Shown here piece after piece: positions 1-7,942 of a stretch of 32,200 nt of DNA. Within the stretch, counting starts at the first letter, position 1; each line of letters opens with the position of its first letter. This DNA comes from Alphaproteobacteria bacterium (GTDB taxonomy: Bacteria; Pseudomonadota; Alphaproteobacteria; DSM-16000; Inquilinaceae), in assembly GCA_009909005.1 (NCBI GenBank), contig JAAAOG010000150.1:1-32200 (forward strand). Direction: 5' to 3'. The translations under genes were made by a program, and so were the position numbers. Below the pieces are notes generated by a model. It saw only the letters and a program-made list of their open reading frames with translations. It was not told the origin of the DNA and searched no databases.

Positions 1-110
1 GGCATGGAAATATCCATCCGCCGGGCCGCGCCGGCGATTTTCACTCTTGCCGGAACGAAGCCGGAACGCTATGCAGCATCTCAGGAGTCTGCGTCGGGAT
101 CTGCCGGACC

Positions 111-1742
111 ATGGCCGTCGATCAGCACAGAAAGGGCCGCGGGGCGTATTTCACCCCGCCGGCGATCGCCGACTATCTCGCCGCCTGGGCCATCCGCGCC
201 CCGGCGGACAGCGTGCTGGAGCCGGGCTGCGGGGAGGCCGGTTTTCTGCTGGCGGCCGCCCGCCGGCTGGCGGCGCTGGGCGCCCCGAACGGGCTCGCGG
301 CCGGGCAGCTGACCGGTGTCGAGGTCTACAGCGAATCGGCCGACCGCGCCCGCGCCTTGCTGGCCGGGGCTGGCGTAGCAGCGACGGTCCGGGTCGAGGA
401 TTTCTTCGAGCACCCGGCGGAGCGCCGCTACGACGTCGTCCTCGGCAACCCGCCTTTCGTGCGCTACCAGAACTTTGCCGGCCGCAACCGGGCCCGCGGC
501 CTGGAGGCGGCGCTGGCCCAGGGAATCCGCCTGTCCGGCCTCGCCAGCTCCTGGGCGTCCTTCCTTATCAAGACGTGCCTGCACCTCCAGCCCGAGGGCC
601 GGCTGGCGCTGGTCCTGCCGGCCGAGCTGCTGAGCGTCAGCTATGCCAAGGAGGTGCGGCGCTTTCTGCTGGAGCGCTTCCAGCGGGTGCGGCTGATCCT
701 GTTCGAGGAGCGGGTGTTCCCCGGGGTGCTGGAGGAGGTGGTGCTGCTGCTGGCGGAGGGCAGCGGCGGGGCCCGGTGCATCGAGGTGCACCAGGCGCGC
801 GACGTCGGCGCATTGCCGCCCGTCGAGACCGCCGCCTGGGTGAGCCATGCCCCGGCCGGGCACAGCAAATGGACCGACGCCCTGCTCGAGCGCGAGGCCT
901 TCGCACTTTATGACGATCTGCGGGCACGGTCGTTCGAGCCGCTGAGCGCCTGGGGGCGCACCTATCTGGGGGCGGTGACCGGCCGCAATGATTTTTTTGC
1001 GCTGAGCCTCGCCGAGGCCGAGCGGCTCGGGCTCAGCGAACGCGACACTCTCCGCATCTCGCCGCCCGGCACGCGCCATCTGCGCGGCCCGGCCTTCACC
1101 GAGGCCGGCTGGACCGAGCAGGCACGGCGCGGGGCACGCGGCCTGCTGCTCTATCCTCCGGACACGCCCTCGCCCGCCGCCCGGCGCTATATCGCCGAGG
1201 GCGAGGCGCGCGGCGTCGCCGACGCCTATAAGTGCCGGGTGCGGCGACCCTGGTGGCGGGTGCCGCTGGTGCCGGTGCCCGACCTGTTCCTCACCTATAT
1301 GAACCATGACCGGCCGCGGCTGGTCGCCAACGCGGCGCAGGCGCAGATCCTCAACTCTCTGTACGGCGTCACCCTGCAGGAGGGCCGCAAGACCATCGGC
1401 CGGGCGCTGCTGCCGCTCGCCTGCCTGAACAGCCTGACGCTGCTCGGCTGCGAGCTGGTCGGCCGGGCCTATGGCGGCGGCCTGCTGAAAATGGAGCCAC
1501 GCGAGGCTGACCGTCTGCCCCTGCCCTCCCTGGCGCTGTTGAAGAACCGCCGCAGCGATCTGCAGGCTCTCAAGCCGCGGCTGGCGGCGCTGCTGCAGGG
1601 CGGCCGGCTGGCGGACGCCGTCGAGGCCGTGGACGCCGTCGTGCTGGCCGATGTGCCGGTCCGCGACCGCGACGCGTTGCGGCTGGCCCGCGCCGCCCTG
1701 TTCGGCCGCCGGCGGGCGCGGGGACAGCGTGCCGGCGGTTGA
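111..1742 (+). CDS. N6-adenine DNA methyltransferase of a Type II-like restriction-modification pair
   Basis: Probably transfers a methyl group from S-adenosylmethionine to adenine N6 in a specific DNA site, protecting host DNA. The 543-residue protein opens with a GRGAYFTPP segment typical of Eco57I/TaqI-like methylases. It then has the SAM-binding motif I (VLEPGCGEAGFLLAA, about residues 35-49) and the catalytic motif IV NPPF (in VLGNPPFVRYQNF, about residues 110-122). The remaining roughly 400 residues would hold the target-recognition region. The ATG at 111 puts the GRGAYFTPP block right at the N-terminus, as expected; its ribosome-binding site is weak. The 3' end overlaps the next gene by 14 bases, implying translational coupling with a restriction partner. 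Base composition matches the chromosome, so the pair is either long resident or from a GC-rich donor. The methylase call is firm; the target site cannot be read from sequence. Confidence 0.85.
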   Translation: MAVDQHRKGRGAYFTPPAIADYLAAWAIRAPADSVLEPGCGEAGFLLAAARRLAALGAPNGLAAGQLTGVEVYSESADRARALLAGAGVAATVRVEDFFEHPAERRYDVVLGNPPFVRYQNFAGRNRARGLEAALAQGIRLSGLASSWASFLIKTCLHLQPEGRLALVLPAELLSVSYAKEVRRFLLERFQRVRLILFEERVFPGVLEEVVLLLAEGSGGARCIEVHQARDVGALPPVETAAWVSHAPAGHSKWTDALLEREAFALYDDLRARSFEPLSAWGRTYLGAVTGRNDFFALSLAEAERLGLSERDTLRISPPGTRHLRGPAFTEAGWTEQARRGARGLLLYPPDTPSPAARRYIAEGEARGVADAYKCRVRRPWWRVPLVPVPDLFLTYMNHDRPRLVANAAQAQILNSLYGVTLQEGRKTIGRALLPLACLNSLTLLGCELVGRAYGGGLLKMEPREADRLPLPSLALLKNRRSDLQALKPRLAALLQGGRLADAVEAVDAVVLADVPVRDRDALRLARAALFGRRRARGQRAGG

Positions 1743-2472
1743 CGAGGCCCTGCGTCTCGCCCTGATGCGCCAGGGCGACAAGCCGCCGGATACCGCCCGG
1801 GCCTCGGACAAGAAGCGCTACAGCGAGCGCATCTCCCACACCGTCGCCGTGACGCTGGGTGCGGAGTTTCACAGGCGCGGCCTGGAGGGGGCACGGCCGG
1901 TCGGCGCCGACCCGGGCCATGCCGATCCGACCGGCACGGAGCGGCGCATGGCGGGCGGCATCGGCGCCAAAAAGGTCGACGTCACCTGGGCGACCGAGGA
2001 ATCGGGGCTGCTGCTCGGCATCTCGATCAAGACCATCAACTTCCGGGATTCCAAGACCGGCAATTTCCAGAAGAACCTGACCAACCGCCGCGGCGACATG
2101 CTGTTCGAAGCGGTGACCCTGCACCGCCGCTTTCCCTATTCGGTGCTGGGCGGGCTGTTCTTCCTCGACGCCGCTGCGGCGCATGACGCCACCGGCCGGC
2201 GCCGTTCGACCTTCCTCAACGCCCATGCCCGGCTGCGGCTGTTCACCGGCCGCAACGACCCCGGCGGCCGCGACGAGCAGTATGAAAGCCTCTATATCGT
2301 GCTGCTGGAGGCCTCGGCCGCGAACGCCCGCATCGAAATCACCCCCGTCGGCCAGCCCGAGGCGCCGGTCAGCCTGGAAACGGCCATCGAGACCTGGCTG
2401 CACCTCACCGCCATCCGCAACCCGGATTTCTATGAGTACGAGGACGGCTGCCTGCGCAGGGTGCTGGGATGA
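1729..2472 (+). CDS. Probable restriction endonuclease partnered with the adenine methyltransferase
   Basis: Likely the cleaving subunit of the pair begun by the upstream methyltransferase. I place the start at GTG 1729, with a GGGGA ribosome-binding stretch just upstream, inside the last codons of the methylase. An ATG at 1765 is the alternative. The product has about 247 residues. A possible nuclease core is KKVDVTW followed about ten residues later by LLGISIKTINF, resembling the D...(E/D)xK arrangement of PD-(D/E)XK enzymes, but the residue two before the lysine is serine rather than Glu/Asp. Downstream are blocks FQKNLTNRRGDMLFEA and HRRFPYSVLGGLFFLD that look conserved. I do not recognise a named family with certainty, so the assignment rests on the overlap with the methylase plus this candidate motif. 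Confidence 0.6.
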   Translation: MPAVDEALRLALMRQGDKPPDTARASDKKRYSERISHTVAVTLGAEFHRRGLEGARPVGADPGHADPTGTERRMAGGIGAKKVDVTWATEESGLLLGISIKTINFRDSKTGNFQKNLTNRRGDMLFEAVTLHRRFPYSVLGGLFFLDAAAAHDATGRRRSTFLNAHARLRLFTGRNDPGGRDEQYESLYIVLLEASAANARIEITPVGQPEAPVSLETAIETWLHLTAIRNPDFYEYEDGCLRRVLG

Positions 2473-2876
2473 GGCGGAGCGGACCTCCCGGTCAAGACGG
2501 TCGCGGCGCGGCAGTCTCGCGCCGGAAGGGGCCGAACAGGCCTCGCTGCAGACGTTCCGTACTCTTCTCGGCGACGTGGACGGCCACCGCCTCGTCCTGG
2601 GTCTCGGCAATGCCCCAGAGCGGCTCGCCGAGGCTGAACAGGAATGGTTCGCCCACTTTCGAGACAGCGCGACGACCATGATCAGGCCACACCGGCCAGC
2701 CATAGTGGCAGACTAGGTGCAGCCCGCGCCGGCCCGTGTAGTGTCCGGCGTCGCTTGGTGCTTTGCCAAGCCGGCGTTGCGAATGTCGGATGAATTGACG
2801 AGGGTGATGCCGGATGGGAGCATGACACCGGACTCGGGTCGATCCCGTTGATCCGCCCGCAAATGAGGAGGCAGCC
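2473..2876. other. 404-base gap with no convincing gene
   Basis: Open frames exist on both strands here and none has a clear ribosome-binding site and recognisable motifs. A minus-strand frame ending at 2492 reads like a plausible C-terminus (LWGIAETQDEAVAVHVAEK) and a plus-strand frame ending at 2716 also has GC-rich third positions. The region may hold the remnant of a degraded gene. The segment just before 2877 carries the ribosome-binding site AGGAGG at 2866-2871 for the next gene. Confidence 0.4.
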
Positions 2877-3299
2877 GTGATCGAGGTCGCACGTTCCGTG
2901 GAAGTCAGCGAGCCGCCGGCCGTGCTGTGGGCGCGCATCGGCCCCTTCGGCGCCATCGGGGACTGGCACCCCGGCATCGCTTCGGCCGAGATGTCGAGTG
3001 TCGACGGGCGGGAGCGGCGCACGCTCACCTTGCCGAACGGGGCGGTGATCGTCGAAGACCGGACCGACGATGGCCGCACCTCCTTTACCTATAGCTATTG
3101 CATCGTCGAGAGCCCGCTGCCGGTCGCCGACTACGCGGCACGGCTGTGGGTCGAACCGCTCGGGCCGGGCTCCCGGCTGACGTGGCACGGGCGGTTCCGG
3201 CCAAGCGGCGTCGACGAGCCCACGGCAACGGACCTGATCGCCGGCATCTACGAGGCCGGCCTGAGGGCGATCGCCGAATCCACCAGGCCCGTGATCTGA
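2877..3299 (+). CDS. SRPBCC-fold (polyketide cyclase/START-like) protein
   Basis: A 140-residue protein of the SRPBCC superfamily, whose members form a small helix-grip fold with a cavity for hydrophobic ligands. It starts at GTG 2877, set by a strong AGGAGG at 2866-2871. Family signs are the opening MIEVARSVEVSEPPAVLWARIGPF strand-helix pattern, the central GDWHPGI, the strand-rich middle (RRTLTLPNGAVIVED, TSFTYSYCIV) and the final long helix (IAGIYEAGLRAIAE). The length is normal for a single-domain member. No signal peptide is visible, so it should be cytoplasmic. The ligand and reaction cannot be predicted and the neighbours give no metabolic context. Confidence 0.75.
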   Translation: MIEVARSVEVSEPPAVLWARIGPFGAIGDWHPGIASAEMSSVDGRERRTLTLPNGAVIVEDRTDDGRTSFTYSYCIVESPLPVADYAARLWVEPLGPGSRLTWHGRFRPSGVDEPTATDLIAGIYEAGLRAIAESTRPVI

Positions 3300-3383
3300 G
3301 ACCGCGCTGCCGCCGGCGCGGTTGACGCAAGGGGCGGCTCCGTGGCTTCAGAGGAACAATCCGCAATCCGGAGGCCCGGCCCC

Positions 3384-5066
3384 ATGCTCGTCCCTGCCCG
3401 CCTTGCGCCCATTCTCGCCTGCCTGCTGTTGCTGGCCGCGCTGGCCGGACACGGCCCGGCCCGCGCCCAGGGCGACGGCACGCTGACCATCGGGGTGTCG
3501 CAGTTCCCGCCGACTTTCCACCCCAGCATCGAGCCGTCGGTGGCGCAGTCCTACACCCACCACATGGCCTGGCGGCCCTTCACCACCTACGACGCGGACT
3601 GGCGGCTGATCTGCATGCTCTGCACCGAACTGCCGACGCTGGAGAACGGCCTGGCGGTGCTGGAGGAGACGCCGGAAGGTGAGGAGGGCATAGCCGTCAC
3701 CTATACCATCCGGCCCGATGCGGTCTGGGGCGACGGCACGGCCGTAACCACCGACGACGTGCTGTTCACCTGGGAAGTCGGCCGGCACCCGCAATCGGCC
3801 TTCGCCAATATCGAGCTCTACCGGCAGATCTACGCCGTCGACATTGTCGACGCGAAGACCTTCACCCTGCATTTCGACCGGGTGACCTTCACCTACAACG
3901 CCATCAACGATTTCCGGCTGCTGCCGGCGCATCTGGAGCGCCCGGTATTCGACCGCGACCCGGTCGCGTACCCGAACCGGACGCTGTACAATACCGACAC
4001 GACCCGTCCCGGCCTCTATTTCGGCCCCTACCGGATCACCGAGGTGGAGAGCGGCGCCTATATCGTGCTGGAGCCGAACGACACCTGGTACGGCGAGCCG
4101 CCGCATTTCGACCGGATCATCGTCCGCACCATCGAGAACACCGCGGCGATGGAGGCCAATCTGCTCTCCGGCTCGATCGACATGATCGCCGGCGAGAACG
4201 GCGTGACGATCGACCAGGCGCTGGCCTTCGCCGACCGGCACGGCGACGATTATCAGATCCTGTTCCAGCCCGGCCTGTTCTACGAGCATATCGACCTCAA
4301 TCTCGACAACCCGCTGCTGGCCGACCGCCGCATCCGCCAGGGGCTGCTCTACGCGCTCGATCGCGAGACCATGGTCGACCGGCTGTTCGACGGTCGCCAG
4401 CCGGTGGCGCGGACCAGCGTGTCGCCGCTCGACCACGCCTTCGCCGCGGATGCGCGCAGCTATCCGCACGACCCCGACCGCGCTGCCGCCTTGTTCGAGG
4501 ACGCCGGCTTTACGGAGATGCGCAACGGCATCCGGCACCGGGCGGACGGCACGCCGCTCGCCTTCACGCTGATGACCACGGCCGGCAATCGCACCCGCGA
4601 GCTGGTGCAGCAGGTGCTGCAGGCGCAATGGCGGGCGGCCGGCGTCGACATCAGGCTGCGGAACGAGCCGGCCCGGGTGTTCTTCGGCGGCACCGTCTCC
4701 CGCCGGGAATTCGAGGCGATGGCGATGTTCGCCTGGTTCTCCTCGCCGGAAAACGTGCCGCGCACCGTGCTGCACTCCGACCATATCCCGACGCCGGAGA
4801 ACAACTGGTCGGGCCAGAACTATACCGGCTTCACCAATGCCGCCATGGACGTGCTGATCGAGGCAACCGAGGAGGAGCTGGATGTCGAGCGCCGGCTGGA
4901 GCTGTGGCGCTGGATCCAGCGCATCTATGCCGAGGAGCTGCCGGCCCTGCCGCTGTTCCACCGCGCCAACGCCTATATCCTCCCCACCTGGCTGGAGGGC
5001 GTGGAGCCGACCGGCCACCAATACGGCACGACGCTGTGGGTCGAGCATTGGCGCCGGGCCGATTGA
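3384..5066 (+). CDS. ABC transporter substrate-binding protein, family 5 (peptide/oligopeptide type)
   Basis: A periplasmic receptor that delivers a solute, usually a peptide or small metal or opine complex, to an ABC importer. I choose ATG 3384 over the upstream ATG 3342 because it has GGAGG at 3370-3374 and gives a clean signal peptide: MLVPARLAPILACLLLL, then cleavage near ARAQ. The mature part shows SBP_bac_5 features: TIGVSQFPPTFHPS at the start, YTIRPDAVWGDGTAVTTDDVLFTWE, GLYFGPYRITE and LADRRIRQGLLYALDRETMVDRLF. The length of 560 residues is normal. No permease or ATPase genes lie beside it, so it is an orphan receptor or its transporter is encoded elsewhere. Family assignment is firm; the substrate is unknown. 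Confidence 0.88.
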   Translation: MLVPARLAPILACLLLLAALAGHGPARAQGDGTLTIGVSQFPPTFHPSIEPSVAQSYTHHMAWRPFTTYDADWRLICMLCTELPTLENGLAVLEETPEGEEGIAVTYTIRPDAVWGDGTAVTTDDVLFTWEVGRHPQSAFANIELYRQIYAVDIVDAKTFTLHFDRVTFTYNAINDFRLLPAHLERPVFDRDPVAYPNRTLYNTDTTRPGLYFGPYRITEVESGAYIVLEPNDTWYGEPPHFDRIIVRTIENTAAMEANLLSGSIDMIAGENGVTIDQALAFADRHGDDYQILFQPGLFYEHIDLNLDNPLLADRRIRQGLLYALDRETMVDRLFDGRQPVARTSVSPLDHAFAADARSYPHDPDRAAALFEDAGFTEMRNGIRHRADGTPLAFTLMTTAGNRTRELVQQVLQAQWRAAGVDIRLRNEPARVFFGGTVSRREFEAMAMFAWFSSPENVPRTVLHSDHIPTPENNWSGQNYTGFTNAAMDVLIEATEEELDVERRLELWRWIQRIYAEELPALPLFHRANAYILPTWLEGVEPTGHQYGTTLWVEHWRRAD

Positions 5067-5351
5067 CAGAATATCTGACGTCAATCTGTAAATAAAGTTT
5101 CCCAAAAATCGCATCTCTTGTCCAGTATCGGACCGGCCGGTTTTTTTCGCCTGGGCGCTTTCTTTTGAAGATTCCGACGGATCATCGCCAAACCGTCACA
5201 GAAGATCGTCTGTGCGCTATGACGGGCCGCCATAGGGCGCACGCTCTCGCCGCCAGTCGGTCTATAACTCAGGCCTCGGGAAAAAGAAACCGCATAACCC
5301 TCCCGAGGATGTCCCGGTTCCACCGGTTGAGTTCTACTTGCTTCAACGGCA
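5067..5351. other. AT-richer intergenic junction, left edge of acquired segment
   Basis: Base composition drops sharply right after the binding-protein stop codon. The stretch holds a ten-base palindrome ACCGGCCGGT (5132-5141) running into a seven-T tract (5141-5147). This might act as a weak terminator, but the palindrome folds only a three-pair stem with a normal loop. It also holds an inverted repeat CACAGA...TCTGTG near 5198-5216. No open frame here is convincing. Confidence 0.35.
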
Positions 5352-6233
5352 TCACACGATCAGCCGCGTCAGAAACATAATTGCTTCTTCAACACGCTGG
5401 CGAATAGACTGCAGCTGCGGAATATCGAATTTTCCGGCCGTGCCATGCGTGCCTTTATTAAATGTGTGGAAGAGCTGCACAACATTTTCCATGTCCGCCT
5501 CAACAAAGGATTCCAGCTCGTCCTGCCCCATTCCCTTTAAATCTAGGATGTATTTGATCCGGGCGCGACGGGTCGGCGTGCCCTGCTGCGTCCGCTGGCA
5601 ATTGGGGATCGCGCTACTGACGGCATCATCCGGAGCTTTCGTATCGAGAATTCCGGCGATGATCTCTCGCGCGCTAGTGCAGAAATGCCTCGCGGCATCT
5701 GGGTTCCGGGGACTCAAGGCAAACAGAGCGCCCTGCCATCGGTCGGCAAGATCATCCGAGACACGGCGAAGGAGAGGCGTCACCTGACTGTCAGCCGAGT
5801 CCGGCCACGCCGCTTCCGACTCCGGCTCGGCATCTCCGAGCAGTGCATTCATGAGGCCTGCGTTGTTGGCGGCCTCCCGTTCAGACAGATCCAGAATGTC
5901 GTTGTAGCGCTCGTCGTAACGATCGGACTCCGCTGCTGATTCCAGCCGATCATAAGCGTACTGTACCTGACTGACTGACGCGCGAAACGTCGCATACTGT
6001 CCGGTGTTGCTCTTACGGGCGAGTTTGCCGATTTCGCTTTTCAACCGTTGCCGATTGGCGCGAACCCTCTGATTATGCGCCCTGACCTCGCGATTGTAAT
6101 TGTCTACTGCCTGTTTGACCTTTTGGTTATACTCCCGGACTTTGCTGTTATAGTTGTTAATCGCTTGGCGCTTTTTTTGCTCTAGCTGTCTAGCCTTGTT
6201 CTTTAATTGCGAAAAATTGATCTTTCTGGCCAT
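5352..6233 (-). CDS. Candidate pPIWI-associating nuclease family protein
   Basis: A 293-residue basic protein. I set the start at the ATG at 6233, preceded by GAGGTAAAT, rather than the in-frame ATG at 6287. Residues 1-70 are a charged, probably coiled-coil region with an 18-residue repeat (NYNSKVREYNQKVKQA, then NYNREVRAHNQRVRAN). The C-terminal half has blocks HFCTSAREI, GTPTRRARIKYIL and FNKGTHGTAGKFDI. These resemble, from memory, proteins annotated as predicted pPIWI-associating nucleases, a family proposed from neighbourhoods of prokaryotic PIWI genes. No PIWI gene is next to it here. I see no textbook PD-(D/E)XK triad, so nuclease activity is inference. Codon use is AT-richer than the chromosome, suggesting horizontal transfer. 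Confidence 0.5.
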   Translation of the reverse strand: MARKINFSQLKNKARQLEQKKRQAINNYNSKVREYNQKVKQAVDNYNREVRAHNQRVRANRQRLKSEIGKLARKSNTGQYATFRASVSQVQYAYDRLESAAESDRYDERYNDILDLSEREAANNAGLMNALLGDAEPESEAAWPDSADSQVTPLLRRVSDDLADRWQGALFALSPRNPDAARHFCTSAREIIAGILDTKAPDDAVSSAIPNCQRTQQGTPTRRARIKYILDLKGMGQDELESFVEADMENVVQLFHTFNKGTHGTAGKFDIPQLQSIRQRVEEAIMFLTRLIV

Positions 6234-6305
6234 ATTTACCTCACAAATTTTGTCTTCATATGCGTCATGCCCTTGTGAGCACGGCAAATCTTACCACGTG
6301 GCCGA

Positions 6306-6334
6306 AAAATATCCTACCGATACGATTGAGGCAA
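6306..6334 (-). promoter_or_regulatory. Possible sigma-70-type promoter for the 5352-6233 gene
   Basis: Read on the minus strand, TTGCCT (complement of 6329-6334) and TATTTT (complement of 6306-6311) are separated by 17 bases and lie about 75 bases upstream of the ATG at 6233. The spacing and -10-like box are reasonable, but single promoters in AT-rich DNA are easy to find by chance. Confidence 0.3.
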
Positions 6335-6367
6335 CCTGCAATCTTCCTCTTATCGCCGCATTTTAAA

Positions 6368-6778
6368 TCACCTATGGCCGCGAGGGCTGGACAGGCGGAG
6401 GAGTGGGATGGCGTCGCTGTGGTGGCGGTCTGCCTCCAATCTGGCGAGGTCGCGAACGCTGCTTAGCAGCACACGCAGAGTGCCGAGCTGGGCGCGTGCA
6501 AGGGCATCCTGCTCGACCTCCCGGATCGTGAATTCAATCATCGCCTCGACGCCGGCCAGAGTTGTGGGCCGGTAGTCCTCCAGCAGAGCGTAGAGGGGCG
6601 AGACGAGGTCGTGGAGCGGTTGCTCATCGTCAGGCCGGGCGGCGCGGCTCCAGGCTTCGACCATGTCATGCAGGGCAATCAGAATGGTCGTAATCTCTCC
6701 GTCCGCGGGTCGCGGCGCATGCGCCAGCATGGTGCGGATCAGTTCGGTTCCAAAGGACTCTGTGTTGGATGATGGCAT
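6368..6778 (-). CDS. Hypothetical helical protein divergent from an XRE regulator
   Basis: A 136-residue protein of unknown function. The start at ATG 6778 is favoured over 6832 because GGAGGG lies about eight bases upstream, and because 6832 would put the N-terminus over the inverted repeat shared with the divergent regulator. The sequence is leucine- and alanine-rich and predicted helical throughout (for example TTILIALHDMVEAWSRAA, LYALLEDYRPTTLAGVEAMI), with no signal peptide or membrane segment. GC content is close to chromosomal. Its 5' end faces the XRE-type gene 90 bases away, so the two are probably co-controlled through the operator between them. I do not recognise the family. Confidence 0.6.
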   Translation of the reverse strand: MPSSNTESFGTELIRTMLAHAPRPADGEITTILIALHDMVEAWSRAARPDDEQPLHDLVSPLYALLEDYRPTTLAGVEAMIEFTIREVEQDALARAQLGTLRVLLSSVRDLARLEADRHHSDAIPLLRLSSPRGHR

Positions 6779-6826
6779 GGCCGCGCCCTCCGTAATTGAC
6801 CATCGCTCAAGCTTAGGCCAAAATAG

Positions 6827-6874
6827 TGACATATGGCGGCGGCCATGTCAATATATTGAGCTGACCTTATGTCA
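6827..6874. promoter_or_regulatory. Putative operator: three TGACAT half-sites between divergent genes
   Basis: The intergenic region has TGACAT at 6827-6832 and its complement ATGTCA at 6845-6850, forming an inverted repeat, with a second ATGTCA at 6869-6874 that includes the start codon of the XRE-type gene. A TATATT box (6852-6857) sits between the two ATGTCA copies. The layout fits autoregulation by the HTH protein encoded at 6869. The half-sites are seen directly; binding is inferred. Confidence 0.45.
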
Positions 6875-7111
6875 AAAAACATAATCACACCGGAGCAATG
6901 CCGCATGGCGCGCGGGGCGTTGAACTGGAGCCAGGCCAAGCTGGCCGCCAAGGCTAATGTTGCCAAGCAGACCCTGGCCGATTTCGAGCGCGGTGCCCGA
7001 AACCCCTACGACCGCACACTCATGGACATCCGTTCGGCTCTGGAAGCGGCCGGCATCATCTTCATCGATACCAATGGCGGTGGCCCGGGGGTGCGTCTGG
7101 GCGAGCCCTAA
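6869..7111 (+). CDS. XRE/Cro-type helix-turn-helix transcriptional regulator
   Basis: A compact 80-residue DNA-binding protein made of little more than one HTH_3 domain. Residues 9-40 (QCRMARGALNWSQAKLAAKA, then VAKQTLADFERGARNP) are the classic helix pattern, with the recognition helix around VAKQTLADFE. The tail AALEAAGIIFIDTNGGGPGVRLGEP is a common ending for small alphaproteobacterial XRE proteins. The ATG at 6869 has only a weak ribosome-binding site. It probably represses itself and the divergent gene through the TGACAT half-sites between them. A toxin-antitoxin role is possible given its size, but no toxin is recognisable beside it. Confidence 0.8.
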   Translation: MSKNIITPEQCRMARGALNWSQAKLAAKANVAKQTLADFERGARNPYDRTLMDIRSALEAAGIIFIDTNGGGPGVRLGEP

Positions 7112-7228
7112 TGAAAATGTTGGCTTTGCAGACCGTTTCTTGACTCACCCAAGGAACGTTGACTTCTAGTAAATCAACTTTCCAAAAAATGGCGGACAAA
7201 CAATGGTGTCGGCGCTCGATGATACAGT

Positions 7229-7942
7229 TCACCACCTAAAAGCAGTTACCAGCGCAGCGCTGATATTTGGGAAAAGTTGTGATAAATGTCGCTCAGAAAT
7301 TTCATCTAGAGTCACACCTTGTTCTCGTAAAGACCTAATTCTAGAAAAGGCGTCAGGATGGAGTTGTAATAATCTCTCTACCATATCTAAAGCATTTGCA
7401 TACTCTTCATTCACACCGGGCTGATATCTCAAAGATTGCAATTTGTTTAAGCAATTATCGTCATGCTCAAACCAGTCTTCCAATAACTGACTTGCAAAAT
7501 ACTCAGCAAGCCCCTCTTCAAAGTAAGAGGCTGTTCCAGGCCCAGGGTCAATAAGATGCATAGCCTCGTGTGCAAGTTGATACGATGCTACGCATTCATC
7601 GTGCGAATTTTCAGAAGGAATTTGAACAATTACATACCTCTCCCCAGAATCGTGCCGGGGATACCAGACCTTAGGCCGGGAGGAGTCTATGACTAATTCA
7701 ACGCCTAGGATCGTATATTCTTTATTTCTCTCCCCAATACGCTCTTCGATGTAATCGATTGCATTTCCCAGACGGGATACAAGTGTCCAAGTGTAGGTGC
7801 ATTCTTCATTGTCGCAGCTTTCTGTTTCCAGCACATGCTGAGCAGGTGCGTTTTGTGGAGTATTTACTGTTGAGCATGCCGCAAGGATTGATGTCAAAAA
7901 CACTGACGCGACGAAGTATCGTAGATTTCGCGAAGTCTTCAT
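7229..7942 (-). CDS. Lipoprotein with gluzincin zinc-metalloprotease signature
   Basis: A 237-residue predicted lipoprotein. The N-terminus has a basic start, hydrophobic stretch FVASVFLTSIL and lipobox LAAC with lipidated Cys23, so it should be anchored on the periplasmic side of a membrane. A HExxH zinc motif is present as HEAMH at 125-129, followed by EEGLAEYFA at 142-150, whose glutamate can serve as the third ligand as in gluzincins. GAGGGT lies six bases before the ATG. The gene is strikingly AT-rich compared with every neighbour, a clear mark of transfer from a low-GC source. Cysteines at 43, 48 and 117 could form disulfides. The substrate is unknown; protease activity is inferred from the motif. 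Confidence 0.68.
   Translation of the reverse strand: MKTSRNLRYFVASVFLTSILAACSTVNTPQNAPAQHVLETESCDNEECTYTWTLVSRLGNAIDYIEERIGERNKEYTILGVELVIDSSRPKVWYPRHDSGERYVIVQIPSENSHDECVASYQLAHEAMHLIDPGPGTASYFEEGLAEYFASQLLEDWFEHDDNCLNKLQSLRYQPGVNEEYANALDMVERLLQLHPDAFSRIRSLREQGVTLDEISERHLSQLFPNISAALVTAFRW

Noticed and set aside
81-1811. 576-codon minus-strand open frame opposite the adenine methyltransferase
   Set aside because: Low-complexity antisense frame; the methylase motifs lie on the plus strand.
2492-3079. Minus-strand frame with a plausible-looking C-terminus
   Set aside because: It overlaps the well-supported SRPBCC gene, has no good start after excluding the overlap, and no recognisable motif; kept only as a note on the gap.
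3348-5114. 588-codon minus-strand open frame opposite the solute-binding protein
   Set aside because: No motif; the plus-strand gene has a signal peptide, ribosome-binding site and family blocks.
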